This document shows, piece after piece, positions 1 through 5,635 of a stretch of 8,384 bases of DNA. Location of the stretch: assembly GCA_015257705.1 (NCBI GenBank), contig JABZJR010000029.1, positions 1 through 8,384 of the forward strand, written 5' to 3'. Each line of letters begins with the position of its first letter. The first letter of the stretch is position 1. The stretch is from Nanosynbacter sp. Lineage in GTDB: Bacteria; Patescibacteriota; Saccharimonadia; Saccharimonadales; Saccharimonadaceae. The translations under genes and the position numbers were made by a program. Under the pieces are notes generated by a model. The model saw only the letters and a list, made by a program, of their open reading frames with translations. It did not search any database and was not told the origin of the DNA.

Positions 1-435
1 GATATGGATGGTGTTTTGGCGGATTTCAAATCTGCTTTAACGAAGGTATCGCCTGAGTTGATTGATGAGTTTGCTGGCCAGCACGATAATATTCCAGGAA
101 TTTTTTCTTTGATGGATCCAGTGCCTGGAGCTATTGATGCGGTTTACACCCTGAAAGATAAGTATGATTTATATATTTTATCTTCTTCTCCGTGGGAAAA
201 TCCGACAGCTTTGGGTGATAAATTGGCGTGGGTGAAAAAGTATTTTGGCGGCGAAGGTTCGGATAATGTTTTCTTCCGTAAGGTTATTTTTTCGTCAGCA
301 AAGAATTTGAGCCGAGGCGATGTTTTGATTGACGATCGGACGGCGAATGGTGCGGACGAGTTTTCTGGTCGGCTTATTCGTTTTGGAAGTTCTGAATTTC
401 CCAATTGGCAATCTGTACTTGATGAGTTATTATAG
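1..435 (+). CDS. 5'(3')-deoxyribonucleotidase-like HAD hydrolase (5'-truncated)
   Basis: This gene is open at the left edge. The first codons in the window read D-M-D-G-V-L-A-D-F, which is HAD motif I (DxDGxxxD), so the true start lies just upstream and the ATG at position 4 is internal. The two Asp residues of DMD would be the nucleophile and the acid/base. Motif II is at about residue 60 (LSSSPWENP), a typical signature of the NT5C/YorS-like deoxyribonucleotidase family. Next come a Lys in 'SAKNL' (about residue 100) as motif III and 'LIDDRTANGADEF' (about 108-120) as motif IV, which holds Mg2+. The end 'FPNWQSVLDELL' also matches the family. Family knowledge says these cytosolic enzymes dephosphorylate (deoxy)nucleoside monophosphates; the actual substrate is not shown here. 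The gene ends 9 bp before a guanylate kinase gene, which fits a nucleotide-metabolism pair. Confidence 0.88.
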   Translation, partial: DMDGVLADFKSALTKVSPELIDEFAGQHDNIPGIFSLMDPVPGAIDAVYTLKDKYDLYILSSSPWENPTALGDKLAWVKKYFGGEGSDNVFFRKVIFSSAKNLSRGDVLIDDRTANGADEFSGRLIRFGSSEFPNWQSVLDELL

Positions 436-444
436 ATAAATATT

Positions 445-1155
445 ATGCCAAGTATTGAAGATCTTATTACAAATTATCAGCCAACTGAGTCGACAATTGA
501 GTTGGTTAAAAGTACGAAAATTGCGCTGCTTGCGGGAATTTCTGGTGCGGGCAAAGACACGATAAAAAAACAATTACTGAAGTCGCCAGAGTTTCGCGAT
601 ATTGTTTCTCACACTACGCGCGCGCCACGCACAAATAATGGATGTGCCGAGCAAGATGGAATTGACTATCATTTTATTGATTCGCAAACTGCCGAAAATA
701 TGCTACAAAATAATGAATTCATCGAGGCGAAGTTTGTTCACGGTACGGTTTATGGGACGTCAGTGGCTGAGTTAAAATTAGCGCATAATCAGAACCGCGT
801 GGCAATTACCGACATTGATGTTCAGGGCGTGGAGGAATATGAGCGACTGGCGCCAGATAGCATTGCGATTTTCATTGTGCCGCCAAATAGCCAAACTTGG
901 ATTGAGCGATTAAAAAAGCGTTACGCAACCGAAGAAGATTTTCAGGCGGAGTGGCCGAAGCGTCATGCCTCGGCGATAAAAGAGTTGGCTTACGCGCTTG
1001 AAGTTCCGTATTATCACGTGATTATTAATGACGATTTGGAGCGAGCAATTCGAGTGACCGAGGAAATTATTTTGCGCGGCGACGTGTTTAAGCGTCAGGA
1101 TGACGAGGCGCGTTTGATAGCTCGAAATCTCCTCAATGATATAATTAATCTATGA
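445..1155 (+). CDS. gmk: guanylate kinase
   Basis: The 236-residue product resembles guanylate kinase (GMP + ATP to GDP + ADP, cytosolic). Visible landmarks are a P-loop at residues 31-39 (GISGAGKDT), the GMP-binding 'SHTTRAPR' at 55-62, 'GIDYHF' at 72-77, 'FIEAKFVHGTVYGT' at 92-105, 'DIDVQG' at 123-128, an Arg-rich lid at about 155-173, and 'INDDLERAI' near 194-202. The P-loop differs from the common SGPSGxGKST by having Ile for Pro and Asp for Ser, and about 24 residues precede the first strand, so a GMK-like nucleotide kinase of other specificity is possible. No Shine-Dalgarno is visible before the ATG, which lies 9 bp after the upstream stop. Its TGA stop overlaps the next ATG (ATGA), suggesting translational coupling. 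Confidence 0.88.
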   Translation: MPSIEDLITNYQPTESTIELVKSTKIALLAGISGAGKDTIKKQLLKSPEFRDIVSHTTRAPRTNNGCAEQDGIDYHFIDSQTAENMLQNNEFIEAKFVHGTVYGTSVAELKLAHNQNRVAITDIDVQGVEEYERLAPDSIAIFIVPPNSQTWIERLKKRYATEEDFQAEWPKRHASAIKELAYALEVPYYHVIINDDLERAIRVTEEIILRGDVFKRQDDEARLIARNLLNDIINL

Positions 1156-2519
1156 GTTCAGTAAAAACTCCAAAAAAAATAGCAGCCAGGCAAGATCGTT
1201 CCTCGAAGACCTTGACTACATTGTTAGACCAATCCTTTTTTATCTTTGCAGGTTTGGCGTCGTTTTGGTTGGCGTGGTTGGTACTTAGAGAAGGTTGGGC
1301 GACGGGCGGCTGGTGGCTGGTTGGCTTGTTCTTTGTTGTGTGGATAATTGTGGCATATTTGGCGTTGCCTAGGCTTCATCGAATTTTGAGCAATATGTAC
1401 GTACCGAACTATTTTATCGGCAGGACGCGAACGGCGGACGGAATATTAAGTGACCCTGTCAATTTGAGTGTGCGCGGCTCGGAAGAAAAGCTCCATAAGG
1501 CAATGACTGAGGCTGGCTGGGTTTTGGCGGATGATATAACTCCGAGATCAGCTTGGAAAATGGTGCTTACGGTGCTGAGCGGTCGTAGTTACCCAAATGC
1601 GCCAGTGTCGCCAGCATTTTTGTTTGGCAGACGGCAGGACTTTGCCTATCAGCAGGAAGTTGACGGCAATCCAAGGCGTCGTCATCATGTTAGGTTTTGG
1701 CGATGCCCAACTGGCTGGCTTCTTCCTGGCGGTCATCGAGTTGATTGGTTGGCGGCTGGTACATACGATAAGAGTGTTGGCTTTTCTTTATTTACTTTTC
1801 AGTTCACGCATAAAATTGACGAGAATATTGATATTGAACGAGATTATATCATTGAGTCGGTTAAAAGTAACAATAAAAATGTTAGAGTGACGATATTAAA
1901 GGATTTTTCAACGGGCTATCATTCGCGCAACGGTCTTGGAGATTCTATCCGCACTGATGGCGATTTACCGATTTTGGAAGTCAGTTGGATAAAGGCTGAA
2001 GATAATGTCGCGACTTCAACGCGGCTCGGAGTGATTATGGACGGCACAATTTATGATCGTCATCCGCGAAATCATGAAACTTTATTGGAAGAGCTTTGGG
2101 GTCGCCGACCACCGCAGATTTTAATTGGCGGCGGACTAATGATTCTGGCGTCGTTGTTCACAATCGGGCAAATGTTGGTGGACTTTTCTAGCTGGCCGAC
2201 GACTTTGGTGCAAGTTGCGAATATTGACGGAATTGATATAAATGCCGCGAATACCATGTTATCGATGATGGCTGGCTTTAATGTGCTGTTGGTTGTGGCG
2301 GAAATCGTGCTGGTTGGGCTACTACTTCGAGGAAGTAGTCGGGCGCGAATCTCGCTACTTTCTGTGGCGACATTGGCTATTGTCACCGAATCTTTATCCG
2401 TGACAATTGGGCGAATTAATGCGTCGATTATGCTGCTTTTGATCTCAATTGGCGTGCATATTATGATCATGATGTTGTTCTCTTCGGATGCAGCGCGCTA
2501 CTTTACGGAAAGACGATAA
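1152..2519 (+). CDS. membrane protein with LssY C-terminal (LssY_C) domain
   Basis: The 455-residue product is a polytopic membrane protein. Two hydrophobic helices lie at about 28-46 and 53-72. A soluble domain follows at about 83-290 with hallmark stretches 'DPVNLSVRGS', 'AMTEAGWVLAD', 'RSYPNAPVSPAFLFGRRQD', 'RRRHHVRFW', 'AAGTYDKSVGFS' and 'THKIDENIDIERDYI'. These match, from memory, the LssY_C family, named after the LssY component of a Legionella type I secretion locus. Three or four further helices follow at about 322-343, 368-393, 399-418 and 423-444. The biochemical role of the family is not established; LssY_C is often seen next to PAP2 phosphatase or DedA modules, but none is fused here. 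The ATG overlaps the gmk stop by 4 bp and there is no Shine-Dalgarno, so it is probably translated by coupling. The gene ends 3 bp before the CIRCE operator. Confidence 0.82.
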   Translation: MSSVKTPKKIAARQDRSSKTLTTLLDQSFFIFAGLASFWLAWLVLREGWATGGWWLVGLFFVVWIIVAYLALPRLHRILSNMYVPNYFIGRTRTADGILSDPVNLSVRGSEEKLHKAMTEAGWVLADDITPRSAWKMVLTVLSGRSYPNAPVSPAFLFGRRQDFAYQQEVDGNPRRRHHVRFWRCPTGWLLPGGHRVDWLAAGTYDKSVGFSLFTFQFTHKIDENIDIERDYIIESVKSNNKNVRVTILKDFSTGYHSRNGLGDSIRTDGDLPILEVSWIKAEDNVATSTRLGVIMDGTIYDRHPRNHETLLEELWGRRPPQILIGGGLMILASLFTIGQMLVDFSSWPTTLVQVANIDGIDINAANTMLSMMAGFNVLLVVAEIVLVGLLLRGSSRARISLLSVATLAIVTESLSVTIGRINASIMLLLISIGVHIMIMMLFSSDAARYFTERR

Positions 2520-2522
2520 GGC

Positions 2523-2563
2523 TTGGCACTCTGCTTGTATGAGTGCTAGATTTGCGATATAAT
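2523..2563 (+). promoter_or_regulatory. CIRCE operator overlapping hrcA promoter
   Basis: The arms TTGGCACTC (2523-2531) and GAGTGCTAG (2541-2549), separated by exactly 9 bp, match the CIRCE consensus TTAGCACTC-N9-GAGTGCTAA at 16 of 18 positions. A perfect -10 (TATAAT, 2558-2563) lies 17 bp after a weak -35 (TTGTAT, 2535-2540) sitting in the CIRCE spacer. HrcA bound here would block polymerase, so hrcA is probably autoregulated. The two arm changes make the site less symmetric than the perfect CIRCE at 8334, suggesting weaker repression. Confidence 0.9.
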
Positions 2564-2569
2564 TGGACT

Positions 2570-3280
2570 ATGACCGAACGTCAACAAGCAATCCTTGTCG
2601 CGATTATCGAGCAATACGCTGAAATTGCGGCGCCAGTTGGTAGTGTAACGCTAGCCAAACTGTTTGGTGTGAGTAGCGCCACGATTCGCAGTGAAATGGC
2701 AAAACTTGAGGAGATGGGATTTATTGAGGCGCCCCACACGAGCGCAGGTCGAATTCCGACAGATAAGGGATATCGTTTTTATGTCAATGGAATCACGGCG
2801 GCGCAAATGACGGAATTGCCGAGCGGTATTGATAGCAGTACGAAGGCGATTGAGGCGCACGTCAATTCAAATGTTGATACTTCAGACAAAGCGATTCGTC
2901 GAGCAGTTGACGGTTTAGTGGAAATGACTGGCAATTTTGGTTTTGCGTCATTTGGTTCGAGTTTATATATGAACGGAATGACTCAGTTGTTCAGTCAGCC
3001 AGAGTTTGGTGACGGCGATCACGTTCAGGCGGTTGCTAAATTGATTGACAATATCGAGCCGTGGCTGCGTGAAGCGGCACCAGATGAACCGCTAAATGTG
3101 TTTATTGGTAGCGAAAACCCAATCGGTAAAAGTAGTGGAGCTACGTTGATTATAAGTAAATTTAAGTCATCGTCTGGTGGCGATAATTACATCGGTGTGA
3201 TTGGTCCGACGCGACAAAATTATCGTCGAACGATGGAACTGGTGCGTCGTACGGGCGCGATGCTAGAGGAGGTATTATAA
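2570..3280 (+). CDS. hrcA: heat-inducible transcriptional repressor HrcA (compact form)
   Basis: HrcA binds CIRCE and represses chaperone genes. I start at ATG 2570 (MTERQQAIL), because an earlier GTG at 2543 would lie inside the operator and upstream of the -10. Residues 1-72 form the winged-helix domain: '[29 protein letters not shown]' holds the recognition helix, and '[15 protein letters not shown]' is the wing signature. The C-terminal part keeps '[13 protein letters not shown]' (134-146), 'VFIGSEN' (177-183) and '[11 protein letters not shown]' (208-218). At 236 residues it is roughly 100 shorter than the usual 340 or so. What is missing lies between about residues 125 and 133, where most homologues carry part of the GAF-like fold and the inserted dimerisation domain. 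The TATAAT ends 6 bp before the ATG, so the mRNA is probably leaderless. The stop overlaps the next ATG by one base. Confidence 0.93.
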   Translation: MTERQQAILVAIIEQYAEIAAPVGSVTLAKLFGVSSATIRSEMAKLEEMGFIEAPHTSAGRIPTDKGYRFYVNGITAAQMTELPSGIDSSTKAIEAHVNSNVDTSDKAIRRAVDGLVEMTGNFGFASFGSSLYMNGMTQLFSQPEFGDGDHVQAVAKLIDNIEPWLREAAPDEPLNVFIGSENPIGKSSGATLIISKFKSSSGGDNYIGVIGPTRQNYRRTMELVRRTGAMLEEVL

Positions 3281-3441
3281 TGGCTGAATGGATTGGTGGA
3301 TTATTAAGCGGTTTGCCGGCATGGCTGATTGTAATAATTTCAATAATAATATTTATTATTGGAGCGATTTGTATTTTAGCCTTTGAGTCTGTTACGGCTG
3401 GTGTTGATCCGGTCTTGCCATTTAAAAGGAGGAAAAAATGA
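3280..3441 (+). CDS. small single-helix membrane protein in the hrcA-grpE operon
   Basis: A 53-residue open reading frame fills the gap between hrcA and grpE. Its ATG overlaps the hrcA TAA (TAATG), with a strong AGGAGG at 3267-3272 seven bases upstream. Its TGA overlaps the grpE ATG (ATGA). The protein begins [10 protein letters not shown], has one very hydrophobic helix at about residues 13-35 rich in Ile, a short linker (FESVTAGVDPVLPF) and a basic end (KRRKK). By the positive-inside rule the C-terminus should be cytoplasmic and the N-terminus outside. I do not recognise a family. The strong ribosome site and tight coupling on both sides argue that it is real and co-expressed with hrcA and grpE under CIRCE control. 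A role in membrane stress or in anchoring a chaperone is only a guess. Confidence 0.8.
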   Translation: MAEWIGGLLSGLPAWLIVIISIIIFIIGAICILAFESVTAGVDPVLPFKRRKK

Positions 3442-3902
3442 TGAAGAATAAAAAAGCTGAAGATTTAGAAAAAGAAATTGCTGAGCTGACGTCGGATCTG
3501 CAGCGGACTCGAGCGGATTTTGAAAATTATCGTAAGCGCGTGGATGCAGAAAAACAATCAGCGCATCAAATGGGTCAGACTAAGTCGGTGATGAAATTGT
3601 TGCCAGTCATTGACACGATTGAGCAAGCTGTCGCTAACGTTCCAGGGGAGCTTCAGGATAATGCGTGGGTTAAGGGTGTGGCTGGTCTGAGCAAGCAGCT
3701 TGACAAGCAATTGAAGGAGATTGGTCTGGAGAAAATTGACGCCAAACCCGGAACTTTGTTTAATCCTGAATTTCATCAGGCTGTTCAATTTGACGAATCA
3801 ACGGATGGTGACAAGGAAGTTATTGCCGAGGAGCTTCGCGCTGGCTATACTTTGAACGGCTCAGTTATTCGCGACGCAATGGTAAAAGTCACTCGTCAGT
3901 AA
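3438..3902 (+). CDS. grpE: nucleotide exchange factor GrpE
   Basis: GrpE is the cytosolic DnaK cochaperone that releases ADP from DnaK. The 154-residue product has a long N-terminal coiled-coil/helical part (about residues 5-45, 'LEKEIAELTSDLQRTRADFENYRKR'-type heptads, with the conserved FENYRKR at 28-34), then 'LLPVIDTIEQAV' (54-65). The C-terminal beta domain from about 97 includes the signatures 'IDAKPGTLFNPEFHQAV' and 'GYTLNGSVIRDAMVKV' (137-152). It is shorter than E. coli GrpE (about 197), mainly from a reduced N-terminal tail. AGGAGG at 3427-3432 serves either of two adjacent ATGs (3438 or 3441); the second gives the better 8-base spacing. It overlaps the small membrane-protein gene by 4 bp. 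dnaK does not follow; a terminator does. Confidence 0.96.
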   Translation: MMKNKKAEDLEKEIAELTSDLQRTRADFENYRKRVDAEKQSAHQMGQTKSVMKLLPVIDTIEQAVANVPGELQDNAWVKGVAGLSKQLDKQLKEIGLEKIDAKPGTLFNPEFHQAVQFDESTDGDKEVIAEELRAGYTLNGSVIRDAMVKVTRQ

Positions 3903-3925
3903 TAGACGTTTATAATGAAATAAGT

Positions 3926-3959
3926 GCGCTACTTGTTTTTGGAGTGGCGCTTTTTATTT
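3926..3959 (+). terminator. rho-independent terminator after grpE
   Basis: An 8-bp stem (GCGCTACT at 3926-3933 with AGTGGCGC at 3943-3950, one G-T pair) closes a 9-base loop and is followed by TTTTTATTTA. It lies 23 bp after the grpE stop, ending the heat-shock operon. The stop codon and last residues of the convergent minus-strand gene fall inside the hairpin. A tail on the other strand is only moderately T-rich, so bidirectional action is uncertain. Confidence 0.85.
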
Positions 3960-4207
3960 ATCAATAGAATAATTGCAATAACGATCAGAGATATGCCGAT
4001 TGCAAGACCTATAAATAAAGATTCTCCGGTGTTTTCGAGAAGATTGCCAGATTGTGTAACAGTCTGATATGAAGTACTACTTCCTTGATGGCTTTCTTGG
4101 TGACCAGTAGTGGTACATGGCTGACCGTTAGTATAACTGCCTGCGCCGTAGCTACTACAGTTATAAGTGGCAGAAAAATTGTGAAATATAATTCGATTAC
4201 TATTCAT
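3929..4207 (-). CDS. small surface protein with LPxTG-like (LENTG) C-terminal anchor
   Basis: The 92-residue product has a polar, Ser/Thr/Gly/Tyr-rich N-terminal half with 'CSSYGAGSYTNG' (17-28) and a second Cys at 31. A typical cell-wall sorting layout follows: LENTG at 57-61, a hydrophobic helix at about 64-83 and the basic tail KKRHSKNK. Sortases cleave LPxTG between Thr and Gly; here Pro is replaced by Glu, so it may be a variant sorting signal or simply a membrane anchor. No sortase is in the window. There is no N-terminal signal peptide from this ATG, although an in-frame hydrophobic stretch lies upstream without a normal start codon. On this strand TATAAA (plus 4220-4225) could be a -10 just upstream of the ATG. 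It converges on grpE and diverges from tatA. The amino-acid composition and layout make a chance reading frame unlikely. Confidence 0.72.
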   Translation of the reverse strand: MNSNRIIFHNFSATYNCSSYGAGSYTNGQPCTTTGHQESHQGSSTSYQTVTQSGNLLENTGESLFIGLAIGISLIVIAIILLINKKRHSKNK

Positions 4208-4214
4208 GGCTCTA

Positions 4215-4242
4215 TTGATTTTATAAGCATTACTACTATAAT
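4215..4242 (+). promoter_or_regulatory. putative tatAC promoter
   Basis: TTGATT (4215-4220) and a perfect TATAAT (4237-4242) are 16 bp apart, placing a start near 4249 and giving a leader of about 30 bases before tatA. It lies in the 71-bp divergent gap shared with the minus-strand surface protein gene. Confidence 0.65.
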
Positions 4243-4278
4243 AGAGGAGTAATACTATAAAAACAAGGGGGATGTGTT

Positions 4279-4464
4279 ATGCCACAGATTGGCGTTCCGG
4301 AGCTGGTTGTAATACTAGTTATTTTACTTATATTGTTTGGTGCAAAAAGATTGCCCGAGTTGGCGCGAAGTATCGGTTCATCGGCAAGAGAGCTAAAGAC
4401 AGCGTTCAAGGAGGATGATGAAAAGAGTAGTGCATCGCAATCCGGCGAAGCGAAAGATAAGTAA
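4279..4464 (+). CDS. tatA: Sec-independent translocase subunit TatA
   Basis: TatA forms the membrane-weakening or pore component that moves folded proteins across the cytoplasmic membrane with TatC. The 61-residue product has a short N-terminus (MPQIGVPE), one transmembrane helix (about residues 7-20), the hinge and signature FGAKRLPELARSIG (20-33), an amphipathic helix to about 43, then a short charged tail (KEDDEKSS...KDK). It is at the small end for the family. The 'PEL' near the N-terminus and the FGxKxLPEL motif are diagnostic. No tatB is present, so this TatA probably serves both roles, as in minimal TatAC systems. A purine-rich AAGGGGG (4265-4271) lies 7 bases before the ATG. Its 3' end overlaps the tatC reading frame by about 47 bp. 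Confidence 0.95.
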   Translation: MPQIGVPELVVILVILLILFGAKRLPELARSIGSSARELKTAFKEDDEKSSASQSGEAKDK

Positions 4465-5563
4465 TTCGTCGCAAGTTTCTGGTTCATCGCCAGTATTTAT
4501 GGATCATATCCGAGAGTTGCAGTGGCGACTTGCTATTGTTGCGCTTGCTTTTTTGGCAACTGGTGCGGCGGTGTATCCATTTTTCGATAAAATTGTAGCG
4601 TTATTACTTAAGCCGCTTGGAAATAATCTATCTTTGGTGTATTTAACGCCAGGGGGTGCTTTTAATTTTGCCGTACAAGTGTGCATTTATGCTGCAATGA
4701 TTGGGGCGCTACCTGTTGCGCTATATCATATATATCGCTTTGTTATGCCTGCGGTCGAGAAAACGACGTTACGAGGAGTGCTTGGATATTCCCTAAGTTC
4801 TTTATTGCTGGCAGCAGTCGGCGTTGCTTTTTCATACTTTCTAGCGTTGCCGGCAGCTATTCAATTCTTGACTAGTTTTGACTTAAAAAACATCAGCCCC
4901 ATGCTGACGGTTGAGTCGTATCTTTCGTTCGTGATGACATACTTGCTAGCCGGGGCATTGTTATTTCAATTACCGCTATTTATGACAATCATAAATCGTA
5001 TAAAGCCAATGACTCCGCGGATGTTAATGTCTGGTCAGCGTCATGTTATTCTTTGGTCTGTAGTGTTTGCTGCGGTTATCTCTCCAACTCCAGATGCTGT
5101 AAATCAATTACTATTAGCGGCTCCGATAATTGTGATGTATCAAGTGGGTATAGTAATTATCCTATTGAAGAACCATAAGCGAGCAGATAAAAAATCGAAA
5201 GACAGTTTGTTGACTCGTTCGGTCGCCGTAGATAATGAGCCGGTAAAGCATACTGTAAAAGATATCAAACCTTGTCCTGTGGGGGCGAAGAAGGCGTCTA
5301 TTTGTTCCGAGCCAGAGACGCCAATTCTAGTGAAGAAGCCAGCATCAAATCACACATCGGTTAGTCGTCGCTCGCTTGATGGATTTGTGGCAATAAAGAC
5401 AGAAAAACCATCTCCAGTAGTAAATAAGAAGGTTATTCCGAAGAAAACAGTCTCAAAACCTGTACCGATAAGAAGGTCTTTGTCTCGATCGGTAGATGGA
5501 TTTTCTATACCATCTCGGTCTGTTTCGGTATCTGTTCCTTCTAGATCTGTAAAGCTTGTGTAA
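4418..5563 (+). CDS. tatC: Sec-independent translocase subunit TatC with long C-terminal tail
   Basis: TatC is the polytopic receptor for twin-arginine signal peptides. The core (about residues 28-255, counted from the ATG at 4415) has six helices. Recognisable elements are 'MDHIRELQWRL' (matching HLxELRxRL), 'YRFVMPAVEK' in the first cytoplasmic loop, 'SYLSFVM' (168-174), 'FQLPLFM' (184-190) and 'SPTPDAVNQLLLAAPIIVMYQVGI' (223-246). Compared by eye with E. coli TatC, the loop Glu-103 position seems to be Thr, and Glu-170 in helix 4 is Gln. A hydrophilic tail of about 130 residues follows, rich in Lys, Pro and Ser, with 'RRSLDGF' (318-324), 'RRSLSRSVDGF' (353-363) and repeated 'SRSV'. AAGGAGG (4408-4414) sits inside tatA; ATG 4418 leaves 3 bases of spacing and ATG 4415 none. 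ATG 4499 (MDHIREL) is an alternative without a ribosome site. Confidence 0.93.
   Translation: MKRVVHRNPAKRKISNSSQVSGSSPVFMDHIRELQWRLAIVALAFLATGAAVYPFFDKIVALLLKPLGNNLSLVYLTPGGAFNFAVQVCIYAAMIGALPVALYHIYRFVMPAVEKTTLRGVLGYSLSSLLLAAVGVAFSYFLALPAAIQFLTSFDLKNISPMLTVESYLSFVMTYLLAGALLFQLPLFMTIINRIKPMTPRMLMSGQRHVILWSVVFAAVISPTPDAVNQLLLAAPIIVMYQVGIVIILLKNHKRADKKSKDSLLTRSVAVDNEPVKHTVKDIKPCPVGAKKASICSEPETPILVKKPASNHTSVSRRSLDGFVAIKTEKPSPVVNKKVIPKKTVSKPVPIRRSLSRSVDGFSIPSRSVSVSVPSRSVKLV
5366..5551 (+). repeat. Ser-Arg / DGF repeat segment in the TatC tail
   Basis: Within the TatC tail, an 'RRSLDGF' unit (nt 5366-5386) recurs as 'RRSLSRSVDGF' (5471-5503). The tetrapeptide SRSV occurs three times near the end (residues 357-360, 367-370, 376-379). 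The pattern is at protein level; the DNA copies are diverged, with different codons, which suggests the peptide motif is what is kept. Confidence 0.6.
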
Positions 5564-5568
5564 AATAT

Positions 5569-5605
5569 TTGCATACTTCAATATGTGGTGATATAATTTA
5601 CCACA
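5569..5605 (+). promoter_or_regulatory. promoter and inverted repeat before the Tat-substrate gene
   Basis: TTGCAT (5569-5574) and a perfect TATAAT (5592-5597) are 17 bp apart, starting RNA near 5604. A perfect 6-bp inverted repeat, TGTGGT (5584-5589) and ACCACA (5600-5605), brackets the -10 with a 10-bp spacer. Because RNA would begin inside the right arm, it cannot be an RNA hairpin and is better read as a possible operator; no cognate regulator is known to me. Confidence 0.65.
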
Positions 5606-5635
5606 ACAATAGAAAAAACAAAAAAAGAGGAAACT

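Noticed and set aside
1597..1890. 97-residue + strand ORF inside the LssY-domain gene
   Set aside because: It is a shadow in another frame of a well-supported domain; no ribosome site and no recognisable family.
2543..2569. GTG at 2543 as the hrcA start
   Set aside because: It lies in the right arm of CIRCE and upstream of the -10, so it would not be on the transcript.
4236..4487. 83-residue minus-strand ORF over tatA
   Set aside because: It lies antisense to tatA, whose TatA signature is unambiguous; the composition is that of an antisense shadow.
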